Positions 23,242 through 33,459 of a stretch of 64,000 nucleotides of DNA are shown here, in pieces (positions within the stretch are counted from its first letter, which is position 1; every line of letters starts with the position of its first letter). Position numbers and translations under genes: made by a program. A model generated the notes under the pieces. That model worked only from the letters and a program-made list of their open reading frames with translations. It made no database searches and had not been told where the DNA came from. This DNA is from Branchiostoma floridae. Its lineage: Eukaryota; Chordata; Leptocardii; Amphioxiformes; Branchiostomatidae. The stretch lies in contig NC_049992.1 in the NCBI RefSeq assembly GCF_000003815.2, positions 5,953,094-6,017,093 of the forward strand, read 5' to 3'.

Positions 23242-23661
23242 CTCCAGTGCGATGGGGTGCCGCGGGATGCTGGAGGGTTAGGAACTAATCGAGCAACCCT
23301 GTTTTGAGATTGGTCTGACCAAGAACGTTCTTTGGTCTGACGCCTTTTTTGTTTTTTTAGCACGACAAGATATCATTCAGTGCGATGGGGTTCCGCGGTA
23401 AGCTGAATGACCCAAAAAGTGAGCAATCTTTCTTCAGCTTGGTGTGACGTTATCCAGTGCGAAGGGTTTCCGCGGAAGGCTGGACGATCCAAGAAATTTG
23501 TGTTCTTTTAATCCTTTTTTCGTGATTTGTGGTGATTTCATCCAGTGCGAAGGGGTTCCGCGGAAAGCTGGATTCCTGGAAAACCATAAAAGTTGTGTAC
23601 GCTCCTGTTTTAACATTTAGCGATTTTATCCAGCGCGACGGGGTTTCGCGGAAGGCTGGAT
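23242..23661 (+). repeat. Five tandemly spaced 34-nt hairpins with covarying stems
   Basis: Copies: 23242-23275, 23375-23408, 23452-23485, 23540-23573, 23628-23661. Each is exactly 34 nt and folds as outer stem 6 bp, inner stem 5 bp, a 7-nt loop (NGGGGTT type), a 5-nt 3' bulge (GAAAG type) and the closing outer strand. Outer stem: CTCCAG/CTGGAG, ATTCAG/CTGAAT, ATCCAG/CTGGAC, ATCCAG/CTGGAT twice, so positions 1 and 3 change on both strands together. Inner stem: TGCGA/CCGCG in four copies and CGCGA/TCGCG in the last, which turns a G-T wobble and an A-C mismatch into proper pairs. The T-rich spacers between copies are not conserved. Confidence 0.85.
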
Positions 23662-24308
23662 AACATGCTATGCGGGAGTGTGCAAGGACTTGGTCCGGAC
23701 TGAGGCTTGGTTATAGTGTATGTGGGACACGGGCATTAGGAATGGAGTGAGCAATATGTTTTGCGTTTTTTTTTTTGAAATTGTGTGCTTAGGATTTTGT
23801 TGTCTTTCGGAACATTGCGGATTTCGCCAGTTGCACTAGAGAGCTCCCTTTATGGGACTTCAGAAGGGCGTGGTTCCCAAAGTCGCCGAGAAGATAGGGT
23901 AGCATTCGAAGATTGTTCTTTCCTTCCTGTTTTCGCTCTTTTTTATGTAACGTGGAGATTTTCAGATCGGTTTCTTGGCGTTGATTTTCTCTCACTTTTT
24001 CGAAGCGCGCTCTGCGGCCGATTAGAGTGGGTAAACGTTGTTTTGACGAAGTTCAGAGAAGAACATGATGAAGTGTGGGGGACAAGTCGAGAGAAATAAG
24101 AAAGGGATTAGATATGTAAGGGGAGAGGAAAGGTGAGAGAGTGTTGATAAGGACGGGAAGACGGGAAAGGGATGAAGATAGGGAGTGATTATAACAGTTT
24201 TCAGGAAGAGGAAAGGAGCGACTAGATACCTTTGGAAAGTATCATAGTAGGGAGGCACTAGGGGACAGGAAAGGAAAGGCTCAAGAAGCCAGAGAGAACA
24301 AAGGCGGA

Positions 24309-24372
24309 AGACGATTTCCGCATCACTTCATAACGGAGGGGCCAAGGACTGATTCAGGACAAATAGGATACT
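24309..24372 (+). repeat. Split direct repeat B1
   Basis: 64 bp, starting AGACGATTTCCGC and ending AATAGGATACT; repeated at 24585-24648. Its last two bases are the first two of A2. Confidence 0.9.
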
Positions 24373-24463
24373 ATTTGACCTGATCAGTGATTGGTCCCGA
24401 AAGTTTGACCCTTGACCCCACAGCACCAAGAGATGCCAAACTGTCAGTCCAACTGTGGCCCTC
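24371..24463 (+). repeat. Split direct repeat A2
   Basis: Internal copy of A1, directly joined to B1. The B1A2 junction is what a circularised element (right end joined to left end) would contain. Confidence 0.9.
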
Positions 24464-24469
24464 CGGCTA

Positions 24470-24589
24470 CGTCTGGAGCCTGAAACGACCCACCCGCCCA
24501 GCCCTCGACAAGATTTCTGTTTTGCGCGGACGGTGACGCCCGCCTAAGGGCGGTCGTCTCAGCGCTTAGGTGACTTTAGGCTCCAGACG
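24470..24589 (+). repeat. Long hairpin between A2 and B2
   Basis: CGTCTGGAGCCTGAAA at 24470-24485 pairs with TTTAGGCTCCAGACG at 24575-24589 (15 bp, one bulge). Within the loop, 24506-24526 (cgacaagatttctgttttgcg) is the reverse complement of about 21932-21953 near the left end of the same element. Confidence 0.75.
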
Positions 24590-24648
24590 ATTTCCGCATC
24601 ACTTCATAACGGAGGGGCCAAGGACTGATTCAGGACAAATAGGATACT
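24585..24648 (+). repeat. Split direct repeat B2
   Basis: Right end of the element, a copy of B1. Confidence 0.9.
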
Positions 24649-24701
24649 TTTGTGTACGCTGTGCTGACTCAAAGACAGTTTGTATGTTTCGTTTTTGTAG
24701 A

Positions 24702-24894
24702 TAATGGGGAGCCACATTGGAATAGGTACGAATCAAGACGTCGTCCAGCACCAGAAGAACCAACAGACACCGCGGAACACGTTGCCATCTGGATAATCGT
24801 CTATCAACAAGCTATCATGCCATTCTATGTGTCTGATGTTTTACTTAGAGATTGGGCCTTTGCAATTGGTCATCTAAGTTTACTTTTCATCTAA
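24702..24894 (+). CDS. Candidate further exon of the LDLa/mucin-like gene
   Basis: Follows an acceptor (tttttgtag, ending about 24700) and is open in the phase-1 frame for about 64 codons (DNGEPHWNRYESRRRPAPEEP..., then a hydrophobic stretch HVAIWIIVY). Phase agrees with the last secure exon. No domain is recognised, no clear donor was chosen, and a chance open frame of this length is not rare. Confidence 0.3.
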
Positions 24895-25038
24895 GTTTAC
24901 TTTTCAACTCATCTTTTGTTTTTTGGTGATAGCCATTGAGATGTACTTTTATGCAATGTAATCATTTAGATATTTCAAATCCATTGAACACATACAATTT
25001 CTGCAATATTTGTGCTGTCTACCCCCCTCCCACCATGC

Positions 25039-25252
25039 AGGCCCATGTGTAGGTGTAACAAGAATAGTGAATACCATAAGTATGTGTTCCTATGGGATAG
25101 TTGCTGAAGGAGTAGGTCGATTTTTGGCTCGAGCAAGAAGAGAATTAAACATTGTTATCAAGATCAACCCCATATTTTCTAACATTGTCGGAGGATTCCT
25201 CAAGCATGAAACACATCTGTTCAATTTTGATATGCGATCGACTATGTTATAT
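25039..25252 (+). CDS. Candidate terminal exon of the LDLa/mucin-like gene
   Basis: After the acceptor caccatgcag a phase-1 frame is open for 71 codons (GPCVGVTRIVNTIS..., ...ELNIVIKINPIFSNIVGG) and ends TGA at 25250-25252, with ATTAAA at 25269-25274. Phase fits the upstream exons. The sequence resembles no family that I know, so this may be chance. Confidence 0.3.
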
Positions 25253-25626
25253 TGACATTACATTTTATATTAAATGAAAACTTTGGCAGTCATATATTCA
25301 ACACAAAATATACAATGAATCCGCCATAAATGTATGGAAAACTCTTAGTTTAAGTCTTAAACGTGTCTTGATTTACAATATATATAATAGGGGTAACACA
25401 CTGGGATCGACTTCGCTCGTGACTTCAGTTACCACACCCAGAGTAATGCGTATATACATTATTTACAAAATAATTAGTGTGCACTTTTAAAAGCGTCACC
25501 TGGCGACAATTCTACAAAACGCCGTAATCGCGATACATACTTATACTTATCCTTGTTGCCAAACACTGTGTATATGAATAGACAAGACTATAGTTGCCAG
25601 AAAGGTACCTTATAAGTCAACAGAAA
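25253..25626. other. Intergenic, nothing recognised
   Basis: AT-rich sequence between the candidate terminal exon and the 23-bp tandem array; no gene or repeat seen. Confidence 0.4.
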
Positions 25627-25806
25627 ACGATAGATCCTAAGTATAGTATACGATAGATCCTAAGTATAGTAAACGATAGGTCCTAAGTATAGTAAACGAT
25701 AGGTCCTAAGTATAGTAAACGATAGATCCTAAGTATAGCATACGATAGGTCCTAAGTATAGTATACGATAGATCCTAAGTATAACGTTAGTATACAATCG
25801 ATCCTA
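25627..25806. repeat. 23-bp tandem minisatellite, 7 to 8 copies
   Basis: Unit ACGATAGATCCTAAGTATAG plus three bases, starting at 25627, 25650, 25673, 25696, 25719, 25742 and 25765, with a diverged last copy. Units differ mainly at an A/G (gatagAtcc / gatagGtcc) and at 'gtata'/'gtaaa'. There are no unique spacers. Confidence 0.95.
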
Positions 25807-26364
25807 TCTTGAGATAATTTTAGTTTCATCTGCTGCATAAATACCTTCCTAGTCCTAATAGGATATACTCCACATTAGGAATTTAATTGAATCTAATTTA
25901 TGATCATTCTGCAACCGTGATGGGGAGAGATATGTACATGGTTTCTAAAAATAAATGCATTTATGTTTTCCCCTTCAAAGGAAAAGTGCAGGAATTGTTA
26001 TTACAGGAATATTGTTAAGATATTTAGAAAAATGTACGACCTTCAAGAAATATGTTTAAATTTCCTATACTGTACATGTTTTATGAAAACGAAATAAGGA
26101 ATAACTTATTACGTCTCGGAGGGGGGAAGTTAAAGAGGCATTGTGGTAAGCGCGGAACTTAATGTAAGCTACACTTTTGTTATCACCTTTCTTATGTATA
26201 TCATTATTATTATTCATCAACGCTTGAGTTACACGTTTTGATTACGACTTTTGTTGTGTATTGTTATCTATCATATCTATTATCTATTAAGGCTTACTTA
26301 CAATTTTTGTTACGACGTTAGTTATATATATCATTATTTATGAATTCGTGAGTTGCAACTTTTG
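25807..26364. other. Intergenic, nothing recognised
   Basis: AT-rich, with a loose repetition of 'cttacacttttgttacgact...tatatcattattattatc' phrases at about 26165-26365. No gene seen. Confidence 0.4.
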
Positions 26365-26368
26365 TTAA

Positions 26369-27339
26369 CCCTCAAACACCCGAATGGGGTCCATTTGGAC
26401 CCCAGGCGTACATTTTGAAGTGCCATTTGAATACTTTTGATCTGAAGAAAAAATCCTTCCGTGACTTTGTCAATCAATGTGTCTTATACCTTCTCCTAAG
26501 TTTTCGCAAAGATTGGTACAATAATGTGGAAATTATAAAGAAAGTTTGTGTTCAGTCCCTCTGGGGTCCAGACGGACCCCAGCAAAAATGTGCAGTTTTT
26601 AAAACAAACTTTGGAGGCTAACTCCTTAACCACTTATAGTTTGACTACCAAACTTTTAGACAATAATAAAAATTTAAACTTAAATCCTCACAAAAATTTC
26701 TGTGTCATCAACATGTAATGTGACGACATTATGACGTCATTTGCCTAATCAGGGCGGCCATCTTGGATTTTGACCAATGACGTCATGAAATTAGCATAAA
26801 TTATGCATTCTAAGGCATGAAAATTACATTGAATTTCATAGAATTTGATTGTTGTCAGAAAACAGGTGTAGTTTACCAAGAAAACCTTGTTTAAATTGAA
26901 ATTGTCAAATGTTGGCAAAATATGCCTGTTAGAATATGGTTGCCATGGCAACCGCCAAAAATGATAAACTTACTTTATTGACCAAAAACTTTTGCGGACA
27001 ATATTTTGTGATAAATTACCAAGTTTCGTAGCTTTAGCTCTGGCCGTTCATGATTTATGAGACATAAATGTTGCTGAGGGCCTCAAAATTCCCCTATCTG
27101 GTCGGAATAGGTTTAGTGCAAAACGTGGCCCTTCTGAACTTTTGCATAAATTATGATAATGAGCTGGAATTAGCAACACCTTAACATCTCAAAATCTTCC
27201 TCTTACATTGACAAAGCAATGTATATACAATGATTGCCGATAAGAAATGGTACTGGGATTTTATGAACAAAACATTTTGGGGTCCGTTTGGACCCCACTC
27301 GGTCATTTTAGTCGCAAAAAAAGGTCGGGTGCTTGAGGG
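26369..27339. mobile_element. piggyBac-like non-autonomous element
   Basis: Flanked by TTAA (26365-26368, 27340-27343), with ends CCCTCAAACACCCGA and TCGGGTGCTTGAGGG. Sub-terminal palindromes GGGGTCCATTTGGACCCC and GGGGTCCGTTTGGACCCC occur near both ends. TTAA duplication and CCC...GGG ends are typical of piggyBac. No transposase frame remains. Confidence 0.85.
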
Positions 27340-27534
27340 TTAAGACCTTTGCTATGTATATTATTGTTTATCAATTTTCTGTGGCTAACGAGCAACATTC
27401 CAAATGGAGGGTTGATCTGTTTACTTAACAATGTCTGTGTATTATTAATGTTTATGTAAAATCAATAAAAACACTATAAAACCAAATCAATGTGCGTGAC
27501 CAGTTTGCCAAAAAATTCAAACTAAATCAACATT
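27340..27534. other. Short AT-rich spacer
   Basis: Sequence between the piggyBac-like element and the 41-bp array; nothing recognised. Confidence 0.4.
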
Positions 27535-28500
27535 CCTGTCCCTGGTGCTTAAATCCTTCACCCATAACATGAAGCCTGTTTATAGTTCTAAATATTATCT
27601 ACCATAATCAGCATGGTTTTCTCTGGTGCTTAACACTGTCAACCAGAATCAACATGCCTGTTCCTTGTGCTGAACACTATCGACCTAAATCCACATGCCT
27701 GTCCTTGGTGCTGAACGCTATCAACCTAAATCCAGGTGCCTGCCCCTTTTGCTGAACACACTATCAACCTGAACTAACATGACTGTCCTTGGTGCTGAAC
27801 ACTGTGAACCTAAATCAACATGCCTGTCCCTTGTACTGAACACTATCAACCTATATCAACATGCCTGTCCTTAGTGCTGAACGCTATCAACCTAAACCAA
27901 CAAGCCTGTCCCTTGTGCTGAACACTATCAACCTAAATCAACATGCCTGTCCTTGGTGCTGAACACTTTCAATAATATTAACATGACTGTCCCTAGTGCT
28001 GAACATTATCAACCTAAATCATCATGCCTGTCCTTGGGGCTAAATACATTCAACTGATACCAACATTTCCTGTCCTTGCTGCTGAACACTATCAACCTAA
28101 ATCACCATGTCTATCCTTGGTGCTAAACATTATCAACCTAAATCAACAAACCCGTCTTGTGTGATGAACACATTCCAACTAAATCAAAATGCCTGTCCTT
28201 GGTGCTGAACAGTTTCCTCACCAATCAACATGCCTGGCCTTGGTGCTGAACACTATCAACCTAAAGCAACATTACTGTCCCTGGTGCTGAACACTATCAA
28301 CCTAAATAACATGCCTGTCCCTGATGATGAACACTATCAACCTATAGCAACATGCCTGTCCTTGGGGCTGAACACTATCAACCTAAAGCAACATTACTCT
28401 CCCTGGTACTGAACACTATCAACCTAAATCAACATGCCAGCCCTTGGTGCTGAACACTACAAACTGATATTGATATGCCTATCGTTGGTACTGGGTACCC
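27535..28500. repeat. 41-bp minisatellite, about 23 imperfect copies
   Basis: The unit is approximately TGTCCTTGGTGCTGAACACT followed by ATCAACCTAAATCAACATGCC, 41 bp, repeated over about 965 bp with substitutions and a few indels. A frame within it reads repeating 'LxLNTINLNxMP', which is a by-product of the repeat because 41 is not a multiple of three. Confidence 0.93.
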
Positions 28501-28633
28501 TCCATGTGGTATGTTATGGATATAAATGTAAAAATTGAATGTTGGAGAACCTTATCAGCCATAAACCTCCCGCGCCATTGTTTCTGAATACACAGGTACG
28601 TTTAAGCAGCCAATCAAAAGCGCGTTTTCCTTT

Positions 28634-29100
28634 TAGTTCGCAGCAAGTAAGTTTTATTGATAACATCAACGCGTTTCCTAATTTTCGCCTGATTTTAGAA
28701 AAAAAAACATTTTTCCTCTTTCGGGATGGTCAGATAGACCAAAATAGGCAAACATGTGTTGTAGTCTGATAATCAAATTTGTAAAAGTGACACTAGGCAG
28801 TTACCCATGACTATAGTTGCAGAGTTAAACTTGTTGGATAGTTGTCAAGTGCACCTATATGAAAGCTATGAATGTAGTTGCCAGCTCTGCAAGTGATACC
28901 AGTGTACGGCACTAGTATCACTTTTACTCCACTTCTTTGATACAGGAATGAATGCCTTGTTAGTTGTGATGCCACGTTTTGTCACTTCAAATCTTGCTAC
29001 GCCCTTTATGATGCCTATTTTGAAAATTTAGCCATTTTGTTTTTCTTACCCATCATTTTTTTGCACTCCGCATAGGATGTCATTCATAAAATTTATCTGT
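28634..29100 (+). mobile_element. PIF/Harbinger-like non-autonomous element, copy 2
   Basis: The left end (ttagttcgcagcaagtaag, then 'ataacatcaacgcg') and the right end (gcataggatgtcattcataaaattta) match the ends of copies at 12868-13848 (reverse) and 31492-31990. The interior 'cctgattttagaaaaaaaa' and 'ggtcagatagaccaaa' is shared. The termini are decayed. Confidence 0.65.
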
Positions 29101-31491
29101 ATTTCAGGATAGATGTGTAGCTATAGGGAGATCTCACTTTGATGTTTACAAGATTGTCCAATGTGCATGTATGTCCTAAAGGTCGATGACCTAATTTTAT
29201 CGGATGTAAGAGACAGGAAGGGGGAAAAAGCCTCCGGAAATATTTTCTGCAGAATGTCGTGTAAATTCCCTTTTAATTTGAGACAGGATGAATCATTTAT
29301 TTGACATTTTATTCTACAACTAATGTTACGTGACGAGCATAATTTCTTTATACCAACCTCCTCGCAAAAATGTAAAATGAATTATGTGCACAGTCATTCT
29401 TTCAATGTGAGCATAACTGTGGGTAATTAGCATGGTAGCCAAGTGGGCAATAAGGTATTTCTTATGAAATTCGGTGTATGGTGGAGTCCATTCCAAGTCA
29501 CTGCGCACGCGAGGGTTGCCATTGTCATCATTAACAAATGCTTTCAGTTCTTTTCAATTATATGTCTAGGAGATTTGATATTTTGGAAATATTTTGAATG
29601 CTATTTCAACTTTCCAAATGTTCCAGTTGTGTAAAACCCTTTGTTTGTAAATAATGGTAAGAGTATGTCACCATTATTTACAATTTTCTACCATTTTTGT
29701 AACATTTTTTATGTGGGTCAGTAGGCTGGGAAGAAAGCAATTCACACATCCTTACAAAGATTGTTTAGGTGTCATGTATCTATGACCCACCACAATGGAC
29801 CCACCAGTGCCCCACAGTGAAATCTTAAAATTCACCGAAACCTTAACCTCTTTGCCGAGACGGACAAAAATGACTAAATTTTATTGGGCAATAAACTTAT
29901 TCTACCATTTGGCCAGGTTTACTATTATTTGTAAAAGGTTTACTATTATTTGTAAATATTTCAAAAAGTAAAATACTCGCGCAGATGTTTGTAAATTATG
30001 GTAAATAAAGAGATTTCCAATGTTTTTAAGTATTGGAAGGATATCAAGAATATTCAAATTTGCATATTCATTTTTGTTTAAATTGTAACTGTTGGGTCTT
30101 GGATATCTTTTAAATTTTAATATTTAGAATTCAATATCTATTTTGATATAATTGTTGGGGCTTATTCAAAATAATTAAAACAGTAATTGTTTATAAAACC
30201 CTCAGGGGGAATTGGAGTGGACTCTATTTCCTATGGTATTACAACAAAGAACCACTCCGGATGAGACAGTTACCTTCTTCCTTCCCGTTTTTGTCTTCTT
30301 ATTCTATTGACGCTTTTGATGGCACCGGATACCCATCGGCTTCTTGATACATCAAAGAAACAAATTTACCGAACTAATTCGCTCGAGGACAATCAATTAT
30401 CGCGTAATTGTTTTCTTTTCGCTTTACATCCTGAAACCTATCTAAGCATTGCCATAGGTCTATACGTGGTAATTTAATACGAATGTGTTGGGTTTAAAGA
30501 GCCATTTCATTATACATTTTATTGTCATATTTGAGTCCCTCTGGCGCAAGTGGTACTAAATGACTCAGCTTGACACATAGATTGAATTTTATAAATGCAG
30601 TATGTAGATTAGAACTTACTACATTTTACTTTATTTCGCTCGCTTGTAAACGCTTGTTTGGGCAAAATATTTGAAAACACTGCTATCATACTTCGATATC
30701 CATACATACCACTGAACATCTAAAACATTTGCACTAATCTTAACACTTTGCGCAGCTGCTAATAATCCGCTTTTCTGCGGGCTCAGCAGTACCAAAGATG
30801 ATGATGATGATGATATAGGATAAATACAACTATTGTTTTTAACATCAAACAGAAAAAGTTGAGAAATAGATATATATAAACTCTGTTTTTAACAAAATAA
30901 TGAATCTACTTCTGTTCCTTTTCCTTTAGAATTGAAACAAGGGAGAGATCAAATAAACTCCTGTTGGAGATTTTATATTTAGAAATAAATCCCTTTCGCT
31001 TTGTCACTATTAGCGGTCTACCAAAAAAGCAGGTGAACTGTTTAAATTACGCAAATTTTTAGGTTACCATAACAAGCCCGCCGTCTGTGCTCTATACGTA
31101 GATACCGTATTGAAGATGGAAAACATTTCTAAATGATATGTGCTACTTAGAAGGAAGAAATAATTGCATTATTGCAGATAATGAAGTATTTGTTTGTTTG
31201 TTTATTCATTTGCCCAATTAGAAATATATTGTCATAATGTAGCACTTTTCCGTGTTACCCTGTGGTTAGCCCCTAACAAAAGTCGAATACAATCGAATTA
31301 CAACTGTTACAAAAAAGGTAATACGTTAATCATCAACCGAACTAGTGTCACTTTTACAATATATTACAGCAAAACATGATACAACATAAGTGAAACAAAA
31401 TGGTGAAAACGTGACACAATGTAGCACAGAGTATTCTTTAGTGACTAGGGAAGTCCGAAGGAAACGTGAGATCTCTAACAATCTTTAATAA
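29101..31491. other. Intergenic AT-rich stretch
   Basis: No gene recognised. A 14-bp perfect hairpin (TTGTAAATAATGGT / ACCATTATTTACAA) is at about 29645-29683, and related 'actattatttgtaaa' phrases recur to about 30005. A (GAT)n patch is near 30797-30815. Nothing else supports a feature. Confidence 0.4.
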
Positions 31492-31990
31492 GGCCACAGC
31501 AGATACATTTTATGGTTGACATCAGCGAGCTCATTAATTTTCGCCTAAATTCAGTAAAAAAATTGTCCTTTTCGGGGATCGTCAGATAGACCAAAGAAGG
31601 CAAAATTTTGTGTTGTAGTTGAATAATTATACTTGTAGAAGTGACGCAATGGAGGTAGCATGAATGTAGTTGCAGAAGTGAAACTTTTTGGAAAGTTGTA
31701 ACTGTGCCATCAATATGGAAGCCATGAGTGTAGTTGCCAACTTGGCAAGTTGTACTAGTATACTACACCAGTTTCACTTTTATTACATCAGCTCACTTCT
31801 TTAATACAGAAATGAATGCCTTGTTGGTTGTGATGACATGTTTTGTCACTTCAAATCTTCGTTTATGGTGTCTATTTTGAAAATTTAGCCTTAATTTTTT
31901 TGCCCATCTTGTTTTATTTTCGCTTGTTTTATCATCTCATTATTTTATTATCATTCTGCATAGGATGTCATCCATAAAATTTACTTGCTT
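31492..31990 (+). mobile_element. PIF/Harbinger-like non-autonomous element, copy 3
   Basis: Begins GGCCACAGCAGATACATTTT after TAA and ends 'ggatgtcatccataaaatttacttgc', matching copies 1 and 2. The extreme right terminus is degraded. Body phrases 'gtcagatagaccaaag' and 'gaatgccttgttggttgtgatg' are shared with copy 2. Confidence 0.7.
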
Positions 31991-32583
31991 TAGACTAAAC
32001 AACAAATCTCAATTCTATCTATTAGCTGTAATCATACCGATCCATACAACAAGTTGATTTATCTAGGAAAATACATCCCCATTTATATAATATTCCAAGG
32101 GCTACGATCTATGAATACAGTCAAATAATTTGCTAATTGAAACCCATCACACTATTCTTACAGATTAGATACCGTGTTGCATATGTATGCTACATATATA
32201 TCTCTGAATAAATAGGCTTTGAAAAGATGTTAAGAGATGAAGGTTAATACATATATTTGGGTTTCTCGGGAGTTTTTTTTTCTGTTTTTAATTCTTTTCT
32301 TTTTAATAGTTTTTATTCTACTTAACAAATCTGGTAATCTTGAGCCTTGGGTCCCATCCTTTTTCTGACAGACTCCTTCAAGCAGCTCAAAACGATGGTA
32401 AACAAGACTACATCCCATTCGAATCAGTACTCGGGTCATGCTTACATCCTCACGCGGGTCACCTGTTAGTAACAGTCAAACTCGGACTCAGAAACCACTC
32501 AAAGGACTGAAGAAAAATGGTTGCTAAAGCCCCCGTCACAAATCAAGAACTGAGCTCGGCCGACGTCAACGAGCTCTGAAGCC
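31991..32583. other. Intergenic, nothing recognised
   Basis: AT-rich sequence without a recognisable gene or repeat. Confidence 0.4.
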
Positions 32584-32871
32584 AAGGGCACAACCCGCTG
32601 TACGCGCAATTTGTCCGTACGTTTTTTTTAAAGAGGCCACGTCCGCCACGTATTTCTGAAAACGTACAAGCTGTAGGCGAATTCGCAGCCCGATGGCACA
32701 CAAAGTTTTGCTTACACGTAAAGTTCTACGGCATGACTGCATGCTCCAAAACCCGTCGGATTCCCTACGAGTCCGTACGAGGGCGGTACTTACCATTTAC
32801 AGATCAAAAAGATTACCCACGTTTTTGCACGTAAACTGCACGTATTTGCACATACAGCGGGTTGTGCCCTT
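32584..32871 (+). mobile_element. ACGT-rich MITE, copy 1
   Basis: A perfect 19-bp TIR: AAGGGCACAACCCGCTGTA at the left and its reverse complement at the right. The interior is dense in ACGT ('gtccgtacg', 'cacgtccgccacgtatttctgaaa', 'cccgatggcacacaaag'). A second copy in the same orientation is at 51937-52271. Confidence 0.85.
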
Positions 32872-33459
32872 ACCTTTAAATGGGCAGTTTCGGTCAAATT
32901 ACGGCCGGCGCCCTGGCGATTGCAAAAGTCCGTTGGGATTAAAACTTCTATGTGATTTCTGTTTTGCATCAAAAATGATGGAAATACCAAGCCCAGTCCA
33001 ATTTGTGACGCGGCAGTTTTTACAGCAAAATAACATGCTCGACGTTCGGGCGATTTTGAACTTCGGCGAGCTCCAGCTGACCTAAAAATTCGTCTGGCGT
33101 TTGCTTGAAATCGTGACCCCGGCGTAAGAATAAGTGGGTGCTCAGGACAGTGAGTAAAATGGACGAGAATATTTCAATGAGGCTTGTGACAGCAGCTGGC
33201 TTCATAATTCATGCCAACAGGTTTGGCTGAAGTCATAGTTTTCAATAAAGCACTGGGAATTTTTGAATTTGAGTGTGTTTGACTTCAAACAAAAAGATGA
33301 GCATATTAAACCTTTGTAGTCGTATGCGAGGATCTCTCACCATACTAGTAGTAAGACGCGTGAATATCATCTATAGGTAATATGAAACTTATCCTTGCCC
33401 TAATTCCCTATTAGTATAAACTCCATTCTACATGTTTTTGGGAAATTTTATACAGTTCT
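32872..33459. other. Intergenic, nothing recognised
   Basis: Open frames extend from the neighbouring MITE but have no coding character. No repeat identified. Confidence 0.4.

Larger units (their letters stand above)
21806..24648 (+). mobile_element. Non-autonomous tyrosine-recombinase retrotransposon (Ngaro/PAT-like split direct repeats)
   Basis: Two repeat pairs are arranged A1 ... B1A2 ... B2. A1 (21806-21898) and A2 (24371-24463) are 93 bp and identical by eye. B1 (24309-24372) and B2 (24585-24648) are 64 bp and identical apart from possible end variation. B1 and A2 overlap by CT. This order is the signature of PAT/Ngaro-type DIRS-superfamily elements, which integrate through a circular intermediate with a tyrosine recombinase. 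There is no flanking target duplication; the left end starts with CT and the right end ends with CT. The interior is GC-rich compared with its surroundings and carries no reverse transcriptase or recombinase frame, so the copy depends on other copies. It also contains five 34-nt hairpins. The split repeats are certain; the class assignment is inferred from their order. Confidence 0.75.

Noticed and set aside
25627..25806. Possible CRISPR array
   Set aside because: Units are head-to-tail with no unique spacers, and the DNA is clearly eukaryotic.
27535..28500. Possible repetitive protein gene (repeating LNTINL peptide)
   Set aside because: The 41-bp unit shifts frame every copy and stops occur in all frames outside one short stretch.
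30797..30815. (GAT)n patch as an acidic-protein exon
   Set aside because: Short, without flanking splice sites or coding frame.
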